Under the pieces are notes generated by a model, which searched no databases, was not told where the DNA came from, and saw only the letters and a program-made list of their open reading frames with translations. Both the position numbers and the translations under genes were made by a program. Shown piece after piece: positions 8,544 through 16,158 of a DNA stretch of 64,000 nucleotides (position 1 is its first letter; every line of letters begins with the position of its first letter). This DNA is from Streptomyces sp. CB02980 (lineage in GTDB: Bacteria > Actinomycetota > Actinomycetes > Streptomycetales > Streptomycetaceae), in the NCBI RefSeq assembly GCF_014451325.2, contig NZ_JACSCH020000003.1, forward strand, positions 62,001 to 126,000, written 5' to 3'.

Positions 8544-9947
8544 TCAGTCCTGTGTGGCGAGGGCGGCGGAGAGACGGTCGAGGGCGGGCTGTGCCTCGTA
8601 CGGGGAGAGGGTGCTGCCGGCGAGGAACGCGAAGGCGAGGAGGCGTCCGTCGGCGGTGACGACGGTCCCGGCGAGGGTGTTGACGCCCGTCAGGGTGCCG
8701 GTCTTGGCGCGGACGAGTCCGGCGCCCTCGGTGGCGGGCGCGGTGTCGAAGCGGCCGGCGAGGGTGCCGGTGAAGCCGCCGACGGGCAGCCCGGTGAGGA
8801 GCGGGCGCAGGGCGGGGCGGGCGGGGTCGGCCGCTCGGGTGAGGAGTCCGGTGAGGAGGGCGGCGGAGACGCGGTCGCGGCGGTCGAGTCCGCTGCCGTC
8901 GGCGAAGCGGGCACCGGCGACGGGGAGGCCGAGGCGGGCGAGTTCCTCGCGGACGGCCTTGGCGGCGCCGTCGAAGCTCGCGGGCTTCTTGCGGGCGAGG
9001 GCGGTCTGCCGGGCGAGGGCTTCGGCGAGGTCGTTGTCGCTGTGGGTGAGGGTGCGCTCGACGAGGTCGGCGAGGGGGGCGGAGTACGTACGGGCGAGGG
9101 GGGCGGCCTTCGGGGTGCGGCCGGGGGCCGGGTCGCCGGTGACCTTGACGCCGGCTGCGGCGAGGTGGCCGGCGAAGGCGGCTGCGGTGTCGCCCGCGGG
9201 GTCGCCGGTGCGGGGTGCGGGGCCGCTCTCGCTGTCGTCGAGTCGTCCTTCGTCGGTCATGAGGGCGACGACGGGGGCGAGGTTCTCGTTGGGCCCGATG
9301 GGGTGGATCGAGGGGCCCCGGTAGAGGTTCGTGTCGTACGTGAGGCGTACGGAGGTGTGGCCGCGCGCGGTGAGGGCGCGGGCGGTGTCGGTCGCGAGGG
9401 CCTTGAGGCGGGCCGGGTCGAGCGTGGGGTCGCCGCCGCCGGTGAGGGTGACGGTCCGGCCGTCGGGGGCGGCGGTGACGGTGGTGGCGATGCGGTGGTC
9501 GGGGCCGAGGGCGGAGAGCGCGGCCGCCGCGGTGGCGATCTTGACGGTGGACGCGGGGGTCATGGGGGTACCGGCGCCCTCTCCGTACAGCTGCCTGCCG
9601 GTGGCGGTGTCGACGACGGAGGCCGTGCGCAGCGGGCCGAGCCCGGGGTCGGCGAGGAGCGGTACGAGGAGGGCCGCGAGGTCCGCGGGGCGGCCGGCGG
9701 GGGCCGGGGCGTGCAGGGCGGTGAGGACGCCGGGGGCGCTCGGGGCGGGCGCGGGGCGCTTCGGCGGGGCGGGCGCGGGGGGCGGGGCGTGACGCGCGCC
9801 ACCCGCCGCCGGGGCGGCGGCGCGGGCCCGCTCCGCCGTACGCTGACCCGAGTCCCACGGACCGGCCGCGGTCACCGCCACGGCGGCCAGGGCCAGTCCG
9901 AGGGCGGCGGAGCCCGCCGTGAGCTGCCACATCCTCGGCTCGGGCAT
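8544..9947 (-). CDS. dacB: D-Ala-D-Ala carboxypeptidase/endopeptidase, PBP4 type
   Basis: A 467-residue class C penicillin-binding protein that trims or cuts peptidoglycan cross-links. A hydrophobic segment (about residues 9-30) serves as signal or anchor, followed by a Pro/Ala-rich linker to about residue 90. Active-site motifs are S-T-V-K (133-136, in PASTVKIATA), S-D-N in the segment THSDNDLAEALAR, and K-T-G in VRAKTGTLTG. The ATG at 9947 (MPEPRMWQLTAG) is preferred over 9992 because GAAAGGGG lies just upstream of it. The gene is divergent from ppa, with a roughly 100-bp shared promoter region, as in other Streptomyces. The long insert between the first and second motif is normal for the PBP4 group. 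Confidence 0.93.
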   Translation of the reverse strand: MPEPRMWQLTAGSAALGLALAAVAVTAAGPWDSGQRTAERARAAAPAAGGARHAPPPAPAPPKRPAPAPSAPGVLTALHAPAPAGRPADLAALLVPLLADPGLGPLRTASVVDTATGRQLYGEGAGTPMTPASTVKIATAAAALSALGPDHRIATTVTAAPDGRTVTLTGGGDPTLDPARLKALATDTARALTARGHTSVRLTYDTNLYRGPSIHPIGPNENLAPVVALMTDEGRLDDSESGPAPRTGDPAGDTAAAFAGHLAAAGVKVTGDPAPGRTPKAAPLARTYSAPLADLVERTLTHSDNDLAEALARQTALARKKPASFDGAAKAVREELARLGLPVAGARFADGSGLDRRDRVSAALLTGLLTRAADPARPALRPLLTGLPVGGFTGTLAGRFDTAPATEGAGLVRAKTGTLTGVNTLAGTVVTADGRLLAFAFLAGSTLSPYEAQPALDRLSAALATQD

Positions 9948-10049
9948 TGCTGACCAGCCCCTTTCGCGATCACACACGTGCGTGAGGGACACTTAATCAC
10001 CGCGCGTCGTCGCGAGCATTCACTTGTGTTGATTCAGGAGGAGCCACCC

Positions 10050-10541
10050 GTGGAGTTCGACGTTCTCATCGAGATCCCGAAGGGATCGCGTAACAAGTAC
10101 GAGGTCGACCACGAGACGGGTCGCATCCGCCTGGACCGTCGTCTGTTCACGTCGACGGCCTACCCGACCGACTACGGGTACGTCGAGAACACCCTCGGTG
10201 AGGACGGCGACCCGCTGGACGCGCTCGTCATCCTCGACGAGCCCACCTTCCCGGGCTGCCTGATCAAGTGCCGCGCGATCGGCATGTTCCGCATGACGGA
10301 CGAGGCGGGCGGCGACGACAAGCTGCTGTGCGTCCCGGCCACGGACCCGCGCATGGAGCACCTGCGGGACATCCACCACGTCGCGGAGTTCGACCGCCTG
10401 GAGATCCAGCACTTCTTCGAGGTCTACAAGGACCTGGAGCCGGGCAAGTCGGTCGAGGGCGCCGACTGGGTCGGTCGCGCCGAGGCCGAGGAAGAGATCG
10501 AGAAGTCGTACGCGCGCGCCAAGGAGCAGGGCGGCCACTGA
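10050..10541 (+). CDS. ppa: Inorganic pyrophosphatase, family I
   Basis: A 163-residue soluble enzyme hydrolysing pyrophosphate to phosphate, pulling biosynthetic reactions forward. The signature [10 protein letters not shown] (residues 51-60) holds the metal-binding aspartates; [10 protein letters not shown] and [11 protein letters not shown] are also conserved family segments. The GTG at 10050 ([10 protein letters not shown]) follows an excellent AGGAGG site, so the longer frame from 9978 is not used. The C-terminal tail [19 protein letters not shown] is charged, as in other actinobacterial forms. A strong hairpin follows at 10566. It is divergent from dacB. Confidence 0.96.
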   Translation: MEFDVLIEIPKGSRNKYEVDHETGRIRLDRRLFTSTAYPTDYGYVENTLGEDGDPLDALVILDEPTFPGCLIKCRAIGMFRMTDEAGGDDKLLCVPATDPRMEHLRDIHHVAEFDRLEIQHFFEVYKDLEPGKSVEGADWVGRAEAEEEIEKSYARAKEQGGH

Positions 10542-10565
10542 GCCGGTTCTGTTCTGAGCGTGTGA

Positions 10566-10594
10566 AGGCGGTGCACCCGTTGGGTGCACCGCCT
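10566..10594 (+). terminator. Hairpin after ppa
   Basis: A perfect 13-bp stem (AGGCGGTGCACCC and its complement) with loop GTT, followed by TT, begins 25 bases after the ppa stop. Confidence 0.85.
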
Positions 10595-10656
10595 TTCGCA
10601 CATCCGTCGCACGCTCATACTGGAACTCACGGTTCCCGGGGAGTGAGGCGGACAGA

Positions 10657-12429
10657 GTGGTGGCGGAGCCGGACGGCTCGAAGGACGATCCGGAGGGCGG
10701 TCGGGAGCACGGTCCGACAGGAGTCCCCGAGGGCTCTCCGACGGACCCCGACAACTCTCCGGAGGACACTCCGGAAGACTCCCCGGAGGGCACTCCGGAG
10801 GATCGGAAGCCGCTGTCGGACGAGGCGCGGAGCGCTTTCGTGCCGCCGGTCGGGGTGGAGCAGCCCGCGCCGCCGGAGGAGGAGCACCCGACCTCCGAGT
10901 TCGCCCTTCCTCCGGGGCTGACGGCGGAGCCGCCGGCCGAGCAGGAGGGTTCGGCGTTCGTGCCGCCCGCCGCGTATTCGGCGGCCTCGGCGCAGCACTC
11001 GCCACCCGCCTTCACCCCGGCGTACGGGGTGCCCCTGGTACGGCTCCCGCAGAACGCGCCGTGGCAGGACCGGATGCGGACCATGCTGCGGCTGCCGGTG
11101 GGTGAGCGGCCGGTGCCCGAGGCGCCGCGCAAGGAGGACGAGAGCGGTCCCTCGGTGCCGCGCGTGCTCGACCTGACCCTGCGTATCGGCGAGCTGCTGC
11201 TCGCGGGCGGGGAGGGCGCGGAGGACGTCGAGGCGGCGATGTTCGCGATCTCCCGCTCGTACGGTCTGGACCGGGTCGAGCCGACGGTGACGTTCACCCT
11301 GTTGTCCGTCACGTACCAGCCGTCGCTGGTGGACGATCCGATCACGGCGAACCGGACGGTACGGCGCCGGGGCACGGACTACACGCGGCTCGCGGCGGTG
11401 TACACGCTGCTCGCCGACATCAACGCGCGGGCGCACGAGGTGACGCCCGAGGAGGCGTACGGGCGGCTCGCGGAGATACGGCGCAACCGGCACCCGTATC
11501 CCGGCTGGGTCCTGACGGCGGCGGCGGGTGTGCTCGCCGGCGCGGCCTCGGTGCTTCTGGGCGGCGGTCCGACGGTGTTCTTCGTGGCGGCGCTGGGCGC
11601 GGTGCTCGGCGACCGGCTGGCGTGGCTGTTCGCCGGGCGCGGGATGCCGGAGTTCTACCAGTTCCTGGTGGCGGCGATGCCGCCGGCGGCGATGGGGGTG
11701 CTCCTGACGATGCTGCACGCGGATCTGCGGCCTTCGGCGGTGATCACCGGTGGTCTGTTCGCGCTGATCCCGGGGCGGGCGCTCGTGGCGGCGGTGCAGG
11801 ACGGTCTGACCGGCTTCTACATCACGGCCTCGGCCCGACTCCTGGAGGTCGCGTACTTCTTCGTCGCGATCGTGGTGGGCGTGCTGTCGGTGCTGTACAT
11901 CGCCGTGCAGTTCGACGCGCAGCTGAACCCGGAGGGGGCGCTGCGGGCGGTGGAGCGGCCGGTGACGCAGATCCTGGCGTCGATGGTGCTGTGCGCGACC
12001 TTCGCGATCCTGTTGCAGCAGTCGCGGGCGACGGTGCTCTTCGCGACGCTGAACGGCGGGGTGGCGTGGGTGATCTACGCGTCGATAGCGGTGACCGCGG
12101 AGGGGTCGACGGTCATGGCGACGGCGGTGGCGGCGGGTCTCGTGGGCCTCTTCGGGCAGCTGATCGCCCGTTACGAGCACACCTCGTCGCTGCCGTACGT
12201 GACGGCGGCGATCGGCCCGCTGCTGCCCGGTTCGGCGACGTACTTCGGGGTGCTCGCGATCGCCCAGAACAACCTGGACCAGGGCTTCGCCTCGCTGGCG
12301 AAGGCGGCGGCCCTGGCCCTGGCGATCGCGATCGGGGTGAACCTGGGAGGCGAGCTGGCCCGCCTCTTCATGCAGGCGCCCGGTGCCGCCGCGGCCCGTC
12401 GTGCGGCCAAGCGGACCAGGGGCTTCTAG
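10657..12429 (+). CDS. Threonine/serine exporter family membrane protein (ThrE-like)
   Basis: A 590-residue protein of the ThrE family (DUF1212/DUF3815), proton-coupled amino acid exporters. The N-terminal 150 residues are acidic and Pro/Glu-rich with short D-N-S-P-E-D-T-P-E-D repeats, probably disordered and cytoplasmic. The conserved soluble part starts at LDLTLRIGELLLAGGEGAEDVEAAM and includes TVTFTLLSVTYQPS. From about residue 280 there are roughly ten hydrophobic segments, in the two-block layout of the family. The tail ends AARRAAKRTRGF. GTG 10657 (or 10660) follows a GAGG site. The exported substrate here is not proven; ThrE of Corynebacterium glutamicum exports threonine and serine. 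Confidence 0.85.
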   Translation: MVAEPDGSKDDPEGGREHGPTGVPEGSPTDPDNSPEDTPEDSPEGTPEDRKPLSDEARSAFVPPVGVEQPAPPEEEHPTSEFALPPGLTAEPPAEQEGSAFVPPAAYSAASAQHSPPAFTPAYGVPLVRLPQNAPWQDRMRTMLRLPVGERPVPEAPRKEDESGPSVPRVLDLTLRIGELLLAGGEGAEDVEAAMFAISRSYGLDRVEPTVTFTLLSVTYQPSLVDDPITANRTVRRRGTDYTRLAAVYTLLADINARAHEVTPEEAYGRLAEIRRNRHPYPGWVLTAAAGVLAGAASVLLGGGPTVFFVAALGAVLGDRLAWLFAGRGMPEFYQFLVAAMPPAAMGVLLTMLHADLRPSAVITGGLFALIPGRALVAAVQDGLTGFYITASARLLEVAYFFVAIVVGVLSVLYIAVQFDAQLNPEGALRAVERPVTQILASMVLCATFAILLQQSRATVLFATLNGGVAWVIYASIAVTAEGSTVMATAVAAGLVGLFGQLIARYEHTSSLPYVTAAIGPLLPGSATYFGVLAIAQNNLDQGFASLAKAAALALAIAIGVNLGGELARLFMQAPGAAAARRAAKRTRGF

Positions 12430-12448
12430 GGGGTTCCAGGGCCTGCCG

Positions 12449-12505
12449 TTCGGACCGAGCCGGTTCCGCGTTCGGACCGCGCCGGTTCCGCGTCGGACCG
12501 GGCCG
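12449..12505. repeat. Short tandem repeat of about 22 bp
   Basis: The segment TCGGACCG followed by a CCGGTTCCGCG stretch recurs at 12450, 12472 and 12493, giving about 2.5 copies just after the exporter stop. It precedes the terminator hairpin and has no visible coding role. Confidence 0.6.
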
Positions 12506-12514
12506 GGACACGGA

Positions 12515-12543
12515 AAGGGCCCCGCACGGTGTGCGGGGCCCTT
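12515..12543. terminator. Bidirectional hairpin between ThrE-like and dedA
   Basis: AAGGGCCCCGCAC pairs perfectly with GTGCGGGGCCCTT around the loop GGT. It lies between two convergent genes and can serve both. Confidence 0.85.
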
Positions 12544-12567
12544 CCGACGCTTCAGGCGGGTCCGGGG

Positions 12568-13281
12568 TCAGCGCTTCGCGTGCCGGCCGCGGGGCGGGTT
12601 GGGGGTGCCGGGGGCGTCGTGGTCACCGGGGGTGCCGTGGTCACCCCTGGCCTGCTCCTTCTTCGACTGGGAGCGCGACCTCAGAACCTCGATCACGATC
12701 GGCACGACGGAGATCAGGACGATCCCGACGAGGATCATCTCGATGTGCTGGTGCACGAAATCGATCTTGCCGAGAAGGGCGCCGAGGATGGTCACACCCG
12801 CGCCCCACAGGACGCCGCCGATGATGTTGAACGTGATGAACAGGCGGTAGTTCATGCGGCTGACGCCGGCGATGATCGGCGTGAACGTCCGCACGATGGG
12901 GACGAAGCGGGCCAGGATCAGCGACTTCGGGCCGTGCTTCTCGAAGAACTCGTGCGCCTTCTCGACGTTCTCCTGCTTGAAGAGCTTCGAGTCGGGGCGC
13001 TTGAAGAGAGACGGGCCGACCTTGCGGCCGAAGAGGTATCCGACCTGGTCGCCGAGGACCGCCGCGGCCACGATCAGCGTGCACATCAGCCACAGCGGCA
13101 TGTCCAGCTTGCCGGTCGTGATCAGCAGGCCTGTGGTGAAGAGCAGTGAGTCGCCGGGCAGGAAGAACCCGATGAGGAGTCCGGACTCGGCGAAGACGAT
13201 GACCAGGACACCGATCGGACCAAAGGTCTGAATCAAATGGTCCGGGTCCAGCCAGCTCGGTCCGAGGGCAAGCGTGTTCAC
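12568..13281 (-). CDS. DedA family membrane protein
   Basis: A 237-residue integral membrane protein of the DedA (SNARE-associated/VTT) family. Members act as lipid-carrier flippases, and some recycle undecaprenyl phosphate. Conserved features are F-x-E-S-G-L-L-x-G-F-F-L-P-G-D (in VIVFAESGLLIGFFLPGDSL), the re-entrant G-D-Q-V-G-Y segment, and the RFVPIVRTFTPIIAGVSRM motif with two functionally important arginines. Five to six hydrophobic segments are present. The C-terminal tail is basic then Gly/Pro/His-rich. GTG 13281 (VNTLALGPSW) is chosen because AGGAG stands ten bases before it; the longer frame to 13377 has no such site. The exact substrate is not known. Confidence 0.9.
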   Translation of the reverse strand: MNTLALGPSWLDPDHLIQTFGPIGVLVIVFAESGLLIGFFLPGDSLLFTTGLLITTGKLDMPLWLMCTLIVAAAVLGDQVGYLFGRKVGPSLFKRPDSKLFKQENVEKAHEFFEKHGPKSLILARFVPIVRTFTPIIAGVSRMNYRLFITFNIIGGVLWGAGVTILGALLGKIDFVHQHIEMILVGIVLISVVPIVIEVLRSRSQSKKEQARGDHGTPGDHDAPGTPNPPRGRHAKR

Positions 13282-13430
13282 GGGTTCCGGGCTCCTGCGG
13301 TCGGTGGGGGCATGGGGGACGGCTGGCCCCAAGCTATCAACGTGAGCCGAACCCGACCGGTTCCACCCGGGGCCCACGGGATGCGAAGAGGGCCCGTTCC
13401 CCCGAGGCTGTGGGCCAGGAGGTGATGCCG

Positions 13431-13799
13431 ATGGGCATCGAGGAGTACGGAGGCGGCCAGGGGTCGCACCCCGACGTACTGGTCGTGACGACGAACGACG
13501 TGCCGGGCTTCGAGATCCGGCAGGTGATCGGTGAGGTCTTCGGACTCACCGTCCGCTCCCGCCATCTGGGCAGCCAGATCGGCGCGGGCCTCAAGTCGAT
13601 GGTCGGCGGGGAGCTGAAGGGTCTGACGAAGACCCTCGTGCAGACCCGGAACCAGGCGATGGAACGCCTGGTGGAGCAGGCTCGGGCGCGCGGCGCGAAC
13701 GCCGTGCTGATGTTCCGCTTCGACGTGACGGACGCGGCGGACGTGGGCACGGAGGTGTGCGCGTACGGCACGGCGGTGGTGATCGCACCACTCGCCTGA
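13431..13799 (+). CDS. YbjQ/UPF0145 family protein
   Basis: A 122-residue protein of the YbjQ family (UPF0145, sometimes called heavy-metal-binding domain). The family core is clear: VLVVTTNDVPGFEIRQVIGEVFGL, then VRSRHLGSQIGAGLKSMVGGELKGLTKTLVQTRNQAMERL and the closing GANAVLMFRFDVTDAADVGTEVCAYGTAVV. Members are homopentameric and cytoplasmic; the real function is undefined and metal binding is weakly supported. ATG 13431 is chosen because the AGGAGG at 13417 lies eight bases before it, while ATG 13425 would be too close. Confidence 0.88.
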   Translation: MGIEEYGGGQGSHPDVLVVTTNDVPGFEIRQVIGEVFGLTVRSRHLGSQIGAGLKSMVGGELKGLTKTLVQTRNQAMERLVEQARARGANAVLMFRFDVTDAADVGTEVCAYGTAVVIAPLA

Positions 13800-13816
13800 T
13801 CCCGCGGCGGGGTCCT

Positions 13817-13926
13817 GGGGCCGGCCGGCCCCGGCGTCGGGGTCGGGCCCCTGGGGGCCCGGGCGTCGGGGTCGGGCCCCCGGACCGGCCGGCCCGGGGT
13901 CGGCCCCCGGGCCCCCTGGCCCCCTG
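13817..13926. repeat. GC-rich inverted and direct repeats between ybjQ-like and tipA-like genes
   Basis: A 16-bp perfect palindrome GGGGCCGGCCGGCCCC (13817-13832) is followed by a 19-bp direct repeat, GGCGTCGGGGTCGGGCCCC, at 13833 and 13862, and further GGCC-rich near-palindromes. The two flanking genes converge here, so this probably acts as a terminator block. Confidence 0.55.
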
Positions 13927-13928
13927 CG

Positions 13929-14702
13929 TCAGGCCCCCGGGTCAGTGCCCAGGCGTCGCGCGTTCGCCCGGACGGCGGCGTGGAGGTGCTCGGGCAGGCC
14001 CGCGTGGATCGAGTCGTAGAAGGCGTGGAAGTTCTCGTCGGCGAGGTACATCCCGGCGAGCCCCTCATGGGTCTTCGGGTGGCACTCGAAGAACCAGGTG
14101 GTGATGTGGCGGCGGTGGGCCTCGGCGAGGTCCATCGCCTCCTCGGACCCGGGGGCCAGGCCCCGCTCCATGAGGTCGGCGTAGGCGGCGCCCCAGGCGT
14201 CCACCTCGCCCTTCATCCGCTGCCAGTCCTCCTTCGTGTACGAGGCGGCCCGGGCCTGGGCCAGATCGTGGGAGTGAGTGCCGCCCCAGCGGCGCGCGGT
14301 CTCCTCCGCGTACCGCTCGGGGTCCTTGTCCCCGAAGACCTCGAACTTCTCCTCGGGAGTGAGGTTGATGCCCATCCGCTTCGCCTCCATGGCGTGCTCG
14401 ACGGCCGCCGCCATCCTCTGGAGCTCGCCGATCCGCCCGGTCAGCAGCGCGTGCTGCCGCCGCAGGTGCTCCCGCGGGTCGGCGTGCGGGTCGTCGAGGA
14501 GGACGGCGACCTCTTCGAGGGGGAAGCCGAGCTCCCGGTAGAACAGGATCCGCTGGAGCCGGTCGAGGTCCGCGTCGTCGTAGCGGCGGTGTCCCGCCGT
14601 GCTGCGGCCGCTCGGGGAGAGCAGCCCGATCGCGTCGTAGTGGTGCAGGGTGCGCACCGTGACCCCGGCGAAGCCGGATACCTGTCCTACGGAGTAGCCC
14701 AT
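13929..14702 (-). CDS. tipA: TipA-like MerR-family regulator with drug-binding domain
   Basis: A 257-residue homologue of TipAL, the thiopeptide-responsive activator. The MerR winged helix covers residues 3-70 (YSVGQVSGFAGVTVRTLHHYDAIGLL), a coiled coil follows (about 75-112), and the TipAS ligand-binding domain starts at MGINLTPEEKFEVFGDKDPERYAEE. In TipAL a cysteine at 214 bonds covalently to thiostrepton; here the matching stretch is FFECHPKTHEGLAGMY, with Cys at 207 but Gly at 214. An internal translation start for a free TipAS form is possible at the Met before GINLTPEE. Autoregulation is likely: a ptipA-like promoter lies just upstream. Ligand range may differ from classical TipA. Confidence 0.88.
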   Translation of the reverse strand: MGYSVGQVSGFAGVTVRTLHHYDAIGLLSPSGRSTAGHRRYDDADLDRLQRILFYRELGFPLEEVAVLLDDPHADPREHLRRQHALLTGRIGELQRMAAAVEHAMEAKRMGINLTPEEKFEVFGDKDPERYAEETARRWGGTHSHDLAQARAASYTKEDWQRMKGEVDAWGAAYADLMERGLAPGSEEAMDLAEAHRRHITTWFFECHPKTHEGLAGMYLADENFHAFYDSIHAGLPEHLHAAVRANARRLGTDPGA

Positions 14703-14738
14703 CGGCCGTCCGCCCCCTTCTCTGTCGGTACGCGTGTC

Positions 14739-14769
14739 AGCCTCCGGCCTGACGCGACGTGAGGTGCAA
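14739..14769 (-). promoter_or_regulatory. ptipA-type promoter and TipA operator
   Basis: On the minus strand, TTGCAC (14769-14764) is followed by CTCACGTCGCGTCAGGCCG, a 19-base spacer, then GAGGCT (14744-14739). A 19-bp spacer holding an imperfect inverted repeat is the mark of MerR-type promoters and closely resembles, as I recall it, the thiostrepton-inducible ptipA of S. lividans. It lies 37 bases before the tipA-like start. Confidence 0.65.
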
Positions 14770-14827
14770 GTCCGTTCGACCCGAATTTCGGGATGTTGTG
14801 CGGCATTTGCTCACTTATGGTGGGTCG

Positions 14828-16111
14828 GTGGCCACCGATCATGCTCCGCCTCCTCCCCCCGCCGACACGAGCCCGCTACGGGTCCTGCTCCCCCAGGTGC
14901 TGCCCGCGCTCGTGGTCGGCGTCGCGGCGAGCCTGCTGTTCCTCGGGATCGAGGCCCTCTCGGAGGAACTCCAGGACGTCCTCTGGAACGACCTGCCGGA
15001 CGCCCTCGGCATCGGCGACTACTCCTCCCTCTGGATCATCAGCATGCTCACGGCGGCAGGCATCGCCGTGGGCCTCGTCATCTGGAAGGTCCCCGGACAC
15101 GCCGGGCCCGATCCGGCCGCCCTGGGCCTCGGCGGCGCGCCGCTCGCCCCCGGGGTCGTACCGAGCCTGCTGCTCGCGAGCACGCTCACGCTCGCCGGCG
15201 GGGTCAGCCTCGGCCCCGAGAACCCGATCATCGAGGCCAACATCGCCCTCGCCTACTGGCTGGGCCGCAAGGCCGCCCCCACCGTTCCAGGTGCCTTCTG
15301 GGTCGCCCTCGCCTCGGCCGCCACCATCGGCGCCCTCTTCGGCACCCCGGTGGCCGCCGCCCTCGTCATCTCCGAGGCCCTCGTCGGCCAACCGGGTCGC
15401 GGCTCGCTCTGGGACCGGCTCTTCGCCCCGCTCGTCGCCGCCGGCGCCGGGTCCATGACCACCCAGCTGCTGGCCGAGCCCACCTTCGACATGGGTCTCC
15501 CGCCCCTCACCGACCCCGGCTGGGGCGACCTGCTCGCCGCCCTGATGATCGCCTCCGCCGCGGCCGTCTTCGGCCTCGCCGCGTGCTATCTCTTCCCCTA
15601 CGTCCACTCCGCCTTCCAGCGCCTGCGCCACCCCATGGTGATGCTGCCCGTCGGCGGCCTCGTCCTCGGCCTCCTGGGCGCCGTCGGAGGGCAGCTGACC
15701 CTCTTCAAAGGCCTGGACGAGGTCAAGGAGCTAGCCTCCTCGATCGGCAGCTGGTCCTCCGGCGAACTGGCCAAGCTGGCCGTGATCAAAGTCCTCGCCC
15801 TCCTCGTCGCCGCCTCCTGCGGCTTCCGGGGCGGCCGGATCTTCCCCGCCGTCTTCATCGGCGCCGCGTTCGGACTGCTCGCCCAGGCCCTCGTCCCCGA
15901 GGTCCACCCGGCGGTCGCCGTCTCCTCCGCCGTCCTCGGCGTCCTGCTCGCCACCACCCGGCAGGGCTGGATCAGCCTGTTCGTCGGCGCCGTCCTCGCC
16001 GCCTCGCCCTCGATGCTCGCCCTGCTCTGCCTGGCCTCCCTCCCCGCCTGGCTGATCGTCACCGGCCGCCCCCAGCTCGAACTCGACGCCCAGGGCAAGT
16101 CCCTGCACTGA
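14828..16111 (+). CDS. ClC-type chloride channel/antiporter protein
   Basis: A 427-residue integral membrane protein of the ClC family with about ten to eleven hydrophobic segments. The gating-glutamate motif is present as G-P-E-N-P (Glu131, matching G-R-E-G-P of classical ClCs), the middle segment AATIGALFGTPVAAALVISEAL corresponds to the selectivity-helix region, and GFRGGRIFPAVFIGAAFG matches G-x-F-x-P. GTG 14828 is taken as start; the frame is open from GTG 14759, but that stretch overlaps the tipA promoter. gadB follows 47 bases later on the same strand, suggesting an operon. In enteric bacteria ClC exchangers act as electrical shunts during amino acid-dependent acid resistance, which fits this pairing. 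Confidence 0.82.
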   Translation: MATDHAPPPPPADTSPLRVLLPQVLPALVVGVAASLLFLGIEALSEELQDVLWNDLPDALGIGDYSSLWIISMLTAAGIAVGLVIWKVPGHAGPDPAALGLGGAPLAPGVVPSLLLASTLTLAGGVSLGPENPIIEANIALAYWLGRKAAPTVPGAFWVALASAATIGALFGTPVAAALVISEALVGQPGRGSLWDRLFAPLVAAGAGSMTTQLLAEPTFDMGLPPLTDPGWGDLLAALMIASAAAVFGLAACYLFPYVHSAFQRLRHPMVMLPVGGLVLGLLGAVGGQLTLFKGLDEVKELASSIGSWSSGELAKLAVIKVLALLVAASCGFRGGRIFPAVFIGAAFGLLAQALVPEVHPAVAVSSAVLGVLLATTRQGWISLFVGAVLAASPSMLALLCLASLPAWLIVTGRPQLELDAQGKSLH

Positions 16112-16158
16112 TCCCCGCCCCCTCGGGAGAACCTCCCCACCGGACAGAAGGAGTCCCC

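Noticed and set aside
14759..14827. Longer start of the ClC gene
   Set aside because: It overlaps the ptipA-like promoter and lacks membrane-protein or family features.
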